Positions 1 to 10,050 of a stretch of DNA of 64,000 bases are shown in pieces. The stretch is from Phycomyces nitens (lineage: Eukaryota; Mucoromycota; Mucoromycetes; Mucorales; Phycomycetaceae). Position numbers and translations under genes: made by a program. The stretch covers positions 8,370,001-8,434,000 of the forward strand of contig JAHRBC010000001.1 of assembly GCA_022702545.1 (NCBI GenBank). Direction: 5' to 3'. Positions within the stretch are counted from its first letter, which is position 1, and each line of letters begins with the position of its first letter. The notes beneath the pieces were generated by a model. It worked only from the letters and a program-made list of their open reading frames with translations, ran no database searches and had not been told where the DNA came from.

Positions 1-382
1 TGAAGGGGTATGAATAAAATGAAGTGCCAATGTGCAAGAGGGTGTAAAGAGGTAGATAACATGAAGAGAAAGATAAGTGCGCACAGACAGCAATGTGGGG
101 AGAAGGGAAGGGAAGATAGATGACAAAAATAGTATACAATGGATAAATATGGAAATGGATAGGAGGGGTTTGAAATGAGAGCGAGGGTGACAAATATGGA
201 AAATCAAAGAAGTGTGGAAAAAGGGGAGATATGAGAAATAAGGTGACTTGCAAGTGGAGAAGGGTGACATTGCCAAGTTGATCAGGATGCTACATCACAC
301 TTTCTAGCAGAGAAAGCCTTGGAAAAGTCACGTGAAATGGAGAGAAGTGGGCGAAGCTGGAAATCCTACAACACCCATGTCA
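1..382 (-). repeat. Partial solo LTR, family B
   Basis: The minus-strand sequence starting at 382 (TGACATGGGTGTTGTAGG) matches, in inverted orientation and at roughly 90% by eye, the start of the LTR at 7617-8808. The copy runs off the left edge. A TTAT tetranucleotide separates it from the end of the next LTR. No protein-coding content is seen. Confidence 0.7.
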
Positions 383-386
383 ATAA

Positions 387-1372
387 TGACGCGTGTGGTA
401 CTTTGTTGTGTGTAGGAGGTGGACAAGAAAAGAAAGGTATGGGTAGTAATATGGATCGAAATCCGGAATGAAGGAAGAATAGGTTTGAAAAGGGGGAAAC
501 AGGTACAAATAAGATAGTTGCTTTGTTACCAAAGTGACTACAAGAACAGGAATAAGAAATGCTTTTACAAAAGTGAGAGCAAAGGGGATACAAATAGGAT
601 GGATACAAATATATGATATTAACTTCACCTCAGGTGAATCAATAACGAAATACAGCACAGGAATACAAATGAGAATAAAAATAATAAAAAAAGGGGTAGT
701 CAATCTTCCAAGAAGACTTGACTAATACAAATAAAAATATAAAGAACAACCAATCTTCTACGAAGACTTGGTAAGAAACAAAATATAACGGAAGAAATTC
801 ACAAGAAAGAATAAGGATTCAGACAACTTTGTCAGAGAAGAAACTTGTATCAGAATTCGACATTGTTTATTGAGTGTTTGATTTTGAGATATTTATACTA
901 ATTGTTGGATAAAATAATATATGATAAAATAATAGAAAGATGTTGTATGAAATCATAAAATAACATATGGAAGAGTTGACAGAAGATTGAATAGAATAGA
1001 ATTAATAAAAATAAAAATAATAATAAAACTAAATAAATGAGAAAATTGTTGGGAGATTTGTAGACTTGACTAACGAGAGATTCTTTACCAAAATTGTTAA
1101 AGAAGTGTACAACAAAACACAACACTAAATTTTAGTGTGAGTGGAAATTGAAAGAAAGGGGAAAAGGTTTTGTTAAGGAAAAATTAGAAAAATTGAGAGG
1201 CAAGAAAAAATGTCAAAGGGAAAAGGTGCAAAGGTCCTCACCCGCTGTCGGCAAATGAAATAAATTGAGGACCACGTCACGACTACCTGCACCGTCAGTG
1301 ACCTTGGCTACCCAAAACGGCCCAAAAATCAGGTTGCGACTGAGGCCGACAACACCACAACACACCGTGTCA
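387..1372 (-). repeat. Solo LTR, family B relative
   Basis: On the minus strand it begins TGACACGGTGTGTTGTGG and ends ACACACGCGTCA style, giving the TG...CA ends expected of an LTR. It directly abuts two other LTRs with the same ends. The middle (about 540-1130) is A-rich, has no reading frame I would trust, and differs from the 7617 copy, so it is a related subfamily. Short frames inside it are low-complexity. Confidence 0.55.
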
Positions 1373-1374
1373 AA

Positions 1375-2303
1375 TGACGCGTGTTGAGTTATGGTGTGTG
1401 GTGCAACAGGTCAGAATATATAAATAATATATATTGTATTCTTGTGATTTCGCTCAGGACAATCCAACAAGAAGAATTTGACAATCAGACGGGACTTGAA
1501 ATAGATAAAGACAGTAAACAGGCAAACGGACAGGCAAACGGACAGGCAAACGGACAGGTAAACGGACAGGTAAACGGACAACAGATAAACAGACAAACAG
1601 ACAAACAGACAAACAGACAAACAGACAAACAGACAAACAGACAAACAGACAAACAGACAAACAGACAAACAGACAAACAGACAAACAGACAAACAGACAA
1701 ACAGATAACAGACAAATGGTGAGACAGTACTTGTAGATCCTAACAGTGTGCAACTTAGTATTTCCCGCAGGACAATAGCTCAAGTTCAGGGATGATGTTC
1801 AAAAGAAATAGAGAGAAAACTGAATGTATTTTATTGAATAAAAATGGAGCTTTTTTATACTAATTGACAACTGTGCACGTAGTGACAATCTAGATATAAC
1901 TTATGCTAAATGATGATTATCGAGAAGAGTGTACAGTTCTTCAGGCATAATCACAAAAGGAAATACTCAAAAGGAAAACAAAAAGAAAACTAAACATCAA
2001 GAGAGAAATGCACTATTGGGAAGTATACAAAAAGAGTAATATCAAGAAGTGCGAAAGGAACAAGTGCAATGCAGAGGGAAGCAAACAAAAAAGGAAATAT
2101 AAATCAAAGGAAAAGAAAGGGGAAAACATTTAGAACTCAACGGGGTTGTTGACATAGACAAATGATTCCAAGAGATCGGATCATGCCTTGCATGTCCCAA
2201 GGGAAGGTGACGTCTTCGACTGTCCCAAGGTAAAAACTTCAAAGTCACTTAGTAAATTGAGGGTTGGTGGTCGTTGCTCCAAGATTCTACAACACTTGTG
2301 TCA
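1375..2303 (-). repeat. Solo LTR, family B relative, beside tRNA relic
   Basis: The minus-strand start TGACACAAGTGTTGTAG at 2303 and the end ACTCAACACGCGTCA at 1375 match the ends of the 7617-8808 LTR. TTTG occurs at both edges and is a plausible 4-bp target duplication that overlaps the first bases of the next LTR. The LTR start lies 10 bp from the first base of a tRNA-Ser relic at 2314. An octanucleotide microsatellite lies inside. Confidence 0.55.
1517..1713. repeat. ACAGACAA octamer microsatellite with a 12-mer leader
   Basis: About 80 bp of a 12-bp unit (GGACAGGCAAAC and variants) runs into about 115 bp of nearly perfect ACAGACAA repeats. Frames across it encode only QTNRQTDK-like or SVCLFVCL-like repeats, so they are not genes. 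Confidence 0.95.
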
Positions 2304-2313
2304 CAAAAAGAGC

Positions 2314-2338
2314 GTCGCTTTGGCGGAGGTTAAAGATT
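2314..2338 (+). pseudogene. Truncated tRNA-Ser 5' relic
   Basis: GTCGCTTTGGCGGAG matches the first 15 bases of the complete tRNA-Ser at 7061, followed by GGTTAA and then divergence. The anticodon arm and B box are absent, so it is a 5' fragment. Confidence 0.55.
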
Positions 2339-2626
2339 ATGTTTTATTGAGAGATATAGTGCTGGCAGTCTATAGACCATTTAGCATCTCGAGAACTACT
2401 GGAAGGGAAGCAAAAAAGTCTCTTGGGCACAAGGAAGACAAAAAAAAGTAGAGAAAAATGGAGTGAGCTAACAGTACTAAGATGAAAGCTGAGCCCTACT
2501 CTCCACTTCGCAGCTGTGAAATAGTTGTAACAGTGGAAGGGAGGAGATAGGAGAACAGACAGACAACTTTTCCTGTGCGAAAAGAACTAGAAAAAGATAA
2601 AATAAAATAAAATAAAAAAAAAAATG
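2339..2626. other. No gene; LINE 3' flank with pentamer tail
   Basis: No credible reading frame. It includes an AAAAT/AAATA-rich tract (about 2595-2623). Read on the minus strand this is a TTTTA-type tail immediately downstream of the LINE ORF2 stop, probably the 3' end of that element. Confidence 0.5.
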
Positions 2627-5600
2627 CTAAGCAGCATGCCACAAAGCACCATGGTTCTTCTCGTGGGAGTACTCCCCATCAGGGTTGCACAATTGATCGA
2701 TGTGCCAGAGAATGGTGAGCAATGGCACCCAGTATGGCGGACATGGGGCCGAGGAAGAGGAAGGGAGGGAGGAGATGGCAAAATCAATGGGATGATTCGC
2801 AGGAGAGGGAGGGATTGGGAGGGAAGCAAGGAGTTCTGATGGGATCCTAGGGCAGATGGCGAGATGACGGCGAGAGGTGTGGTCTGTCTCACATGCACAT
2901 GAACGAGGGTTTCCGGGTAGCCAACCCATTCGCCAACGAACAAGGCGACCACGTTCTACTCGGGAAGCAGGGAGGAACAGGATTGGGTCAACCCCAAGGT
3001 CAGGGCGACATGCTTGGATCAAGACTTGGGTGGTGTTGGAGAGGAAGGTGGCGAAAAGGGACACTCGACGGGAGTCAAGGTATTTTTGTACGGCGTTGAT
3101 GCTACGTACGTTGAGGGAAACTGGCATATCGAGAAGGAATGGATGGTGGCTCAGCGGGACAAGGGAGGAATGGGAACGGTGGTGTTGGTGGAGGAGAGAA
3201 AGGAGACAGCGGGAAGGAAGGGTACGGGCCCGAAGGCAGAACTTGGTAACAAGGATATCCTTGCGGAATCTCATGCTGGGTATATTACAGATGTGCTTCA
3301 ACACAATAGTGGAGGACGTGGCATGCCCCCCAACTATCATGCGAAGACACTTATCTTGTATCAGTTCCAAGGCCTTGAAATCCTTTTCTAGGAGTGGGGC
3401 AATGGCCAGGCCATACTCGAACTTGGGACGGATGAACGTTCGGTATAACCGAGAGCTCAAGAGCAGAGAGAAACCAGAACGGCAGGCACCAACGGCGTGC
3501 ATTGTGGCCATGGCAGCAAGGGTACCAGCTCGACGATGGGTTACAATGGAGGGGGAATGAATTCCCTTACTCCGGAACGGCATGCCAAGGTAGATAAACT
3601 CATCCACTGCAGGGAGTAACTCACCATACAGGGAGAGGGAGGGAGGAGAGTGGGAGCGGGAGTTTTGGTACACAAATGCACATTTGGATGGACTCCAACG
3701 GTAACCGAGTTCCAGAGAGTGGGCTGCGGCCAGATCCAACATTTTCTGAACGTCAGGAACGGAACCAAAAATGGCAACGTCGTCAGCAAAGAGAAGAGAG
3801 TTAATCGGCGTGGGAGAGGTGGAATCGCCAAAGTCATCCACACCTGAAGGATCCAAAAGGGCGCGATAGGAATCCAACGAGGAGGGAGAGGACGATGGGA
3901 CATGGGCGGCGGATGTAGACAGAGCAACTGTGCGAAGGAGAGGCGGCAGGGAGTTGATGTAGATAGAGTATAAGTGGGGACTGAGGACTGAGCCTTGCAG
4001 TACACCTGTGGAAGGAGAGAAGGAATGGGAGGAGAAGTTGCCAAGAAGGACAGAGATGGAGACATCGTCAAACATGTTGACAAGGAGGCCAACGAGGGCA
4101 GGGGGAGTTTGACGGCGGACAAGAGCATCCCAAATGACACGTCGGTCTACGGTGTCATAAGCTGCCTTGATGTCAAGGAAGGCGACTACAGGGTAGCGGT
4201 TGTGGCGGCGGTAGTGGGCTTTGACAAGGTCATGCAAGCAGAGGGCCTGGTCCAGTGCTCCACGTCGGGGCGAAATCCACCTTGTGCTACGTCCAAGGGA
4301 GGAGAGAACTTGGTGAGATCAGGCGCAATACACATCTCAAGTAATTTCCGAAGAACAGAAGTGAGAGAGATTGGCCGATAATTGGCAGCGTCGTTTGGGT
4401 TACCCTTCTTGAAGATTGGGAAAACTTGGGCTTGGCGCCAGAGAGAGGGGACATAAGACCACTGCCAACACAGAGTGAAGAGCAGGGCAAGGAGAGGAGA
4501 GAGTTTGGACCGAACGGGCTTAAGCATTTCTGCACGGATATGGTCAGGGACCCGGCGCCTTGCGGCTAGGCATAAATCGCATGTATTCTTCCACCACTGA
4601 CGAATCAAATGGGGAGTCAACAGCGGCGAAAGGCAGGTGAGGAGAGGTTGATGGAGGAGGAGGAGGGCGGGAGGAAGGAAGGATGTGGCCACTATACACC
4701 GAAGCAAGGTGGTTGCACATGATGGTTGCTGCAGCAGCTGGGCCATCGTCATGTTGGAAGACATGTTTGGGTTGTCGACGCCTTTTGATCTGTTTGATCT
4801 TGGAAGTGGCCTTGGCAAAGTCACGTTCCAGAGACCTACAGAAGGCGTGCCAGGATTGACGTTTTGCTGTCTGGACTTGTTGACGGAACTCCTGATGTGC
4901 ATGTTGGTGCCGGCTCCACCAATTGATCTTGTCAATGCCACAAGCACGACGCCATTGCTTGTAACAACCATCACGATGGTCGGCTGCCGCTTGAAGGGCA
5001 GGGGTCCAGAATTTCTTCCATTTGGATGGGCGGTGAGGGCGGGTACCTATTGAACTACTAAGAGAATCATAAATGAGTGTGTTGAAATCGTTAGTTAGGG
5101 CATCAATGGGGGGAGGAGAGGAGGGCGGGTTTTGTACAATGTCTTGCAAGGTGTTGAGGAGGGGTGTGGCGTTGAGGATGAGGGAATCGGTGTAGAGTTG
5201 AAGGACGTCTGGTTCCTTGAGGCGTGAGAGGTTCCAGAGTCGGCGGAGAGGGGGTGGAGATGGAGGGGAAGGGTCAAGGTCATAGGTGAAGGAAAGTGAA
5301 AGAAGTCGGTGGTCAGAGCCTAGGGAGAGTTCGGTTTGAATGTGGAGAGAGGGATTGGCGAAATTGGTGTTGGTGATGAATAGGTCAATGATACTGCTAA
5401 TTTCGACTTCACGGCGAAAGGAAATGTAGGTGGGGGTGCAAGGAGAGAGTGAGCCATTAAGGACAGTGAGGGATCTTTCTTCTAGCCATGCACTAAGTGC
5501 TAGGCCGCGAGAATTTGTGGCATAATTTCCAGTGATGGAACCCAAACGGGCATTGAAGTCCCCACAAAGGAGGGTGTCTTCAGTCAAAGGAATGTCAGAG

Positions 5601-5954
5601 AGAACAGAAAGGGCATCGGCAGTGGACATAGAGGGGGAGGTAAACACAAACCAATCGAAGGGTGCCAATCTTGACGGCGAGGGCATAGTTGTTGGGCATA
5701 GGGATTTGGGTGACGGTGTAAGGACAGGAAGGGGAGACTAACAATGAAACTCCCATTGACCCACGGTATGTCCCAGCAACAGGGGGTCCGTACAAATGAA
5801 ATTGGGACCATGATGTGAGAATACGCGCAGGTGACAGGAGCCATGTTTCTGTGATGAAGAGCATATGGAGGGACTGACAGTGGTTGAGCACGTCGTTTAT
5901 GGCACGGGGTTGAAGCCCATTGGCGTTCCATAATCCTATAGAAAGCTCACTCAT
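2627..5954 (-). pseudogene. LINE ORF2: endonuclease-reverse transcriptase, frameshifted
   Basis: In living LINEs this protein nicks target DNA and copies its own RNA at the nick. The N-terminal part (5954 to about 5250) has endonuclease features: LWNANG, ITETW, GDFNARLG and GSDHRLLS. The central part has RT features: NYRPISLTSVLRKLLE near 4380, FLDIKAAYDTVDR near 4180, GVLQGSVLSP near 4000 and the catalytic FADD near 3790. Near 2890 a CACETDHTSRRHLAIC cluster gives the usual C-terminal zinc motif. The reading shifts frame near 5690, 4545 and 4230, so no full-length product is possible as sequenced. The start ATG overlaps the ORF1 stop (ATGA), suggesting termination-reinitiation in the ancestor. 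It could belong to the LINEs described around Mucor centromeres, but I cannot test that here. Confidence 0.85.
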
Positions 5955-6831
5955 TCTTCCATGAGGCTGCTTGGATCGAGAGTGCGCTTTCTCTTAAACA
6001 GTTGTTCAGCATCCCCACCAAGAGCAGAACGGGGAGGCACCTCATCAGAGCTAATCCACCCTTCTTCAACAAAGAAGTGGGCAACTGGGAGGGCAACATG
6101 GGGGCGGAGGAACTTGAGGGTCTGGAGACAACGCGCATTCTGTACTTGAATGGCAGTATTTGCCCGCTCGTCCAGAGGGAGATCGTGGTACTTGGGGTCT
6201 GCCAAGTGTTGTGGGTCAACGGGATCAAAGTCACCAATGATCTCCACCTTGGCTCTATTGAGTTGTGCCTCAAATTCGTCAATGAACTGGAGGTGGACCA
6301 GTATGCCAACAACTCCACGAGCAGGGAAATTAATGTCCAACAGACGAGCAGTGTCAATACCAAGGGTGCGGAGGGAGCTACGCACTTCCCTGTGGGTAAG
6401 GCGACGGGAGCGAGGAATATAAACGTATTTATATCCAAGGGGGCCAGAGGCCGCAGTGAAAATACGCTGAGAAGCAGCAACTCGGCGTGGGGAAGGACCC
6501 TTACGGGCAGGAGGGGGGCGGTTGACGCTGGCCTTGGCAGCCCAAGTGGAGGCTTCCAATCCTGGTTCCTGGGAACTGGGATTTGGGGCGGGGTCGGAGG
6601 TTGAAACATTTGGGCTATTGCCCAGGGGAAGGGAGGTTTGAGAGGTCGTAGCCTGCTCAAGACGTTTCGGGTGTCCGCCAATTCTGCTTGGAGGCGGTTG
6701 TTCTCGGCTTCAAGAGCCTTCACTTGGACAGCAAGCTTCTCAGTGTTGTCAAGGCGGGTCAACATGGAGGCCAAAAAAGACATGAGCTCATTTGATGCGC
6801 CTGGGATTGGGGGCATCATTGAAGATGACAT
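5951..6831 (-). pseudogene. LINE ORF1: RNA-binding/chaperone-type protein, frameshifted
   Basis: Position directly upstream of ORF2 identifies it as ORF1, the nucleic-acid binding protein of LINEs. The first 60 residues contain a leucine-heptad stretch (LTRLDNTEKLAVQVKALEAE) typical of a trimerising coiled coil. The frame then shifts near 6560-6600 into a second frame. That frame carries a basic segment (RKGPSPRRVAASQR) and a folded-looking domain with YKYVYIPRSRRLTHREVRSS that may be RRM-like. The end GAAGAATGA overlaps the ORF2 ATG by four bases. The domain assignment beyond the coiled coil is inference. Confidence 0.65.
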
Positions 6832-7060
6832 CGGGAATCGGGGAAAATAAATGTCGTTCGTTTGGGCTGAAACTTGGACAGTGGGTGCTTGGACTGGTAA
6901 GCTTAATGGAAAACTTGCTACGGAGGCGGGATGGGGCGTGGTAGGCGATGGATGCGTAGTTGTTGGCAGTGTTGGTTAGGATGGATGGAAAGTTCGGTAA
7001 AATTACTATAAAAGGAAATTTTTTGGGGTAAAAAAATCCTTAAGCGAAAGAGCCGTGTCC

Positions 7061-7142
7061 GTCGCTTTGGCGGAGTGGTTAACGCGGTGCCCTGCTAAGG
7101 CATTGTCCTTTGGACGCGCAGGTTCGAATCCTGCAGGCGACG
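7061..7142 (+). tRNA. tRNA-Ser (anticodon GCT)
   Basis: An 82-nt type II tRNA. The acceptor GTCGCTT pairs with AGGCGAC (one G-T pair) and the discriminator is G. The A box is TGGCGGAGTGGTTAACGCGG. The anticodon loop CTGCTAA gives GCT. It has a long variable arm and the B box GGTTCGAATCC. No intron; a T5 run follows immediately. Confidence 0.95.
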
Positions 7143-7147
7143 TTTTT
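7143..7147 (+). terminator. RNA polymerase III T-run
   Basis: Five consecutive T residues directly after the last tRNA base, the usual Pol III stop. Confidence 0.85.
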
Positions 7148-7155
7148 ATGTTATG

Positions 7156-7499
7156 CCTAATTTTTGTCGGATATTATTTTTGTCGTTCCTGATCTGGGAT
7201 GGTCTTCCTTTTACTATAACAAAGCCAAAAGGTCAATCCCACTGGGGAAACAGGAGTATACGTAAAATCAAAGAGAGGATAAAAGATGCTTTTTATTATT
7301 ATGACTTTGGTTATCTTATATAGTTCTCTAACTAATACTGCGCATTATCCGCAGTAGTTATTATATGATATTTTCATAAAAGAAGAGACATTGTACTGCG
7401 GTTAATGCTCAGGAAGATGTTACTGCGCATAAAGAAGTACTGCGGTTAATCATCTTCAGATTTTACGGATTCATCAAAATAATGTCCGACAAGATTAGG
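7156..7499. mobile_element. MITE-like element with about 24-bp inverted ends
   Basis: The left end CCTAATTTTTGTCGGATATT (7156-7180) is the near-perfect inverted match of 7476-7499 (CCTAATCTTGTCGGACATT on the other strand). The 344-bp interior has no reading frame. It repeats the motif TACTGCG(C/G)(A/T)TTA several times in both orientations. No clear target duplication. It sits between two tRNA genes. Confidence 0.6.
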
Positions 7500-7533
7500 A
7501 ACAACAAAATATCAATGCAAAGCATGTACGCAA

Positions 7534-7606
7534 TGAGGGACGAGCGACTCGAACGCCCAACCTTCAGATCTGGAGTCTGACGCACTACCATTTGTGCTAG
7601 CCCCCC
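7534..7606 (-). tRNA. tRNA-Trp (anticodon CCA)
   Basis: A 73-nt cloverleaf on the minus strand. The anticodon stem TCAGA/TCTGA encloses loop CTCCAGA (anticodon CCA). The D arm is CTAGCACAAATGGTAGTGCG and the T arm GGGCGTTCGAGTCGCTC. The acceptor GGGGGGC/GTCCCTC has two wobble pairs, so it may be slightly decayed. An LTR starts 10 bp beyond its 5' end. Confidence 0.85.
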
Positions 7607-7616
7607 ATGCTCTTGT

Positions 7617-8808
7617 TGACACGGGTGTTGTAGGGTTTCCAGCTTTGCCCACTTCTCTCCATTTCACGTGACTTTTCCAAGGTCTTCCCTGCTAGAAAGC
7701 GTGACGTAGCATCCTGATCAACTTGGCAACGTCACCTTTCTCCATTTGCAAGTCACCTTATTTCTCATATCTCCCTTTTCTCCGCACTTCTTTGATTTTC
7801 CATATTTGTCACCCTCGCTCTCATTTCAAACCCCTCCTATCCATTTCCATATTTATCCATTGTACACTATTTTTGTCATCTATCTTCCCTTCCTTTCTCC
7901 CCACGTTGCTGTCTGTGCGCACTTATCTTTCTCTTCATGTTATCTACCTCTTTACACCCTCTCACACATCGGCACTTCATTTTATTCATACCCCTTCATA
8001 TCTCTGTCCCTTCTCTCACACTGCTCACTTTATCATATTACTGTTATCCATATCTTCATACTTCATATTTACATTGTCTTCGCACATTTTCATATCTCAT
8101 TTTGTCTTATCATATTTGTCCTCCATTTTTATATTATCACCTTCACTGTATATCCCATTTTCTCATACTATCATATCTTATTTTGTCTTATCATCTCATA
8201 CTTCTCCCCCAAAGTCATTATTATCCTTATCCATTATCTCATATACTGTTCTATTTTTCATTCACACACCCAATTCCTATATTTTATTATTAATCAATTC
8301 ACCATTTATCACTAAGTAACATTTTACGAAGTCTATATAAGAGACCAAAATTTCAATCAATAAACATTATCAGTTACCTCTCTCTTAATTTCCGTCCCTG
8401 AACTAGTGAATTGTCTTGTATAGAAATTCCTAGTCATACCTGTGCCAAGATTGATTTTTCTTTTCATCCAATTCCCTTTTCTGTCCAAATCTGTATCTTC
8501 CCAGTACCTTGCTGTCAACTTTAGTAATTGTCCTGAGTGAAATTATCTAGTTCCCCTCTCCTATTATATCTCTTCCTCCCTGTTTCCATTGCTGTCAAGA
8601 ATATATTCAACTGTCCCGAGCGAAGTTATATATCTCTATCCATATTTTCACCTTTTCTTTCTCTTGTCCGTTTCTTGCTGTCCAAATTTCGGTTTCTACC
8701 CCCGTTATTGTCTATCTCTATTGCACCATCGTTATTGTCAATGAGTGGTATTTAATTTATTATATTTTCTGACTCGTTTTCACATCACAACAAACTCAAC
8801 ACGCGTCA
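7617..8808 (+). repeat. Solo LTR, family B, beside tRNA-Trp
   Basis: Starts TGACACGGGTGTTGTAGGG, ends CTCAACACGCGTCA, and is flanked by TTGT at 7613-7616 and 8809-8812 (4-bp duplication). A TATA-like CTATATAAGAG at about 8332 followed by AATAAACATT near 8360 fits a U3-R-U5 layout. There is no internal retroelement, so it is a recombination-derived solo LTR. The C/T-rich frames inside (about 7723-8320) are low-complexity and not coding. Confidence 0.8.
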
Positions 8809-8812
8809 TTGT

Positions 8813-9330
8813 TGTGACACGTGTGTTGTGGACAGGTTTGGTTTCAACCATGAAGCCGGACCAAGGGCCCGGACATAGACGTAGGAGGTGTCGGAGGCCG
8901 GGCTAGCCCGAGTAAGAAGTCCGAGCCGAGTGAGTTGGGCGGGTTTCCGGTGAGGTGACGTTGGCAGGGCGATCCCCGAGTTTCTATATTTTTCTTTCTT
9001 CCTAGTCTTTTCCCGTTTTTTTATTTTATCACACTTTATTATTTCCTTTTTTATACTCTTTCCTTTGTGAACCCTTTCTCACCTTCTTGCAGGATTACAC
9101 CATTCTGTACTTCTTTAGTTTATTTCTCCTACTTCTTTGTCTTACCCTTTTCTTTACTATGTTATAGTATATTTTTATTATATTTTTCCTTTGGCCTTGA
9201 TGACATCATTTTATTATTTTATTATTTCATTTTGCAGCTATTCTTTTAGTCATTTTCCTTGTCTATAAAAGACATTCTTTTCTAATAAATAAATATCATC
9301 AGTCAGTTTTACAATCAATTTTACAGTTAT
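8813..9330 (+). repeat. Probable left part of another LTR, interrupted
   Basis: Begins near TGACACGTGTGTTGTGGACAGG, resembling family B starts. It carries a GC-rich block (8880-8990), then a TATA-like CTATAAAAGAC at about 9263 and AATAAATAAATATC near 9285, i.e. LTR-like promoter and poly(A) signals. It is interrupted at 9330 by a solo LTR with GTTAT duplication and resumes at 22776. No gene seen. Confidence 0.45.
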
Positions 9331-9923
9331 TGTTGTAAATGAGTATTGATCACTGCTGAATCTGAGAGTAAGACTGAAGGATAAAATAATATCCTCAGCT
9401 ATTCCAGTCAAACGGATCTGCCTTTATGAGATTATCCAATACACAGATCATTATACACATAATTGATTATTATTTATTATTATTATTGTTATCACTATAA
9501 TATGGGATATACAGATATACACATATTTATCTAATGACATCATCATATTCTATCTACATATTTCATTTATTATATGAATACTTGATTGAGAGACTACAAC
9601 TACAATGAATTAATAATTCTAAAACATTACCCAAGTATCTGGATCGGAATATTAAAATATTACCAATAGCATAAATACTCTTCTTTACCAAAGCTCTATG
9701 GCTGATCTGACTGGAGAAGTATCATATCAATAGGTCTCTCTGAATCTTTCCAGAAAGACAATACTCCTGGAAGATGACTCATCGTGATAAATATTACCAA
9801 AGCATACACTGGAAAAACGGCTCTGAATACACTGGTGGTATAGTAGCCCTGAACTGGTGTGAAAGCTAGTCTATTTTTCAACTCCACAGTTTTCCTTTTT
9901 TTTTATTTCGAAAATATAATTTT

Positions 9924-9990
9924 ACTACATCCTATTGGTTTGGATACAATGAGCATTAGAATATTACTTTTTATTATTATAAAAGTATAG
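9924..9990 (+). promoter_or_regulatory. Gene A promoter: inverted CCAAT plus TATA-like box
   Basis: CATCCTATTGGTT (about 9927) followed some 50 bp later by TTATAAAAGTATAGCAAAT (about 9976), roughly 70 bp before the ATG. The same pair, CATCCTATTGGTT and CTATAAAATGACAGCAAAT, stands before gene A of E5 (51626 and 51673), so it is conserved between copies. Confidence 0.6.
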
Positions 9991-10050
9991 CAAATAAAAT
10001 ACATGTAACACTCGTTTCATTTTAATAATAATATTACAAACACAAACATC

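Larger units (their letters stand above)
2595..6990 (-). mobile_element. Degenerate non-LTR retrotransposon (LINE)
   Basis: Two consecutive minus-strand reading frames: an ORF1 with a coiled coil, then ORF2 with an apurinic-type endonuclease, a reverse transcriptase and a C-terminal CCHC cluster, ending in a TTTTA-type tail. This is the canonical LINE order. GC content is clearly higher than in the surroundings. Several frameshifts interrupt both frames. The 5' end is not defined exactly; similarity to a coding element fades near 6850-6990, about 70 bp before a tRNA-Ser gene. No target duplication was identified. Confidence 0.85.

Noticed and set aside
366..1125. Minus-strand frames MYPSYLYPLC..., MTTPFFIIF..., MLCFVVHF...
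   Set aside because: AT-rich LTR sequence, no motifs, no splice context, overlapping frames.
1381..1783. Long frames on both strands across the octamer repeat (QTNRQTDK / SVCLFVCL)
   Set aside because: They are pure translations of the ACAGACAA microsatellite inside an LTR.
7723..8319. Three overlapping frames rich in S, F, L, I
   Set aside because: C/T-rich LTR sequence open in several frames; no domain, and matched as non-coding in the inverted copy at 1-382.
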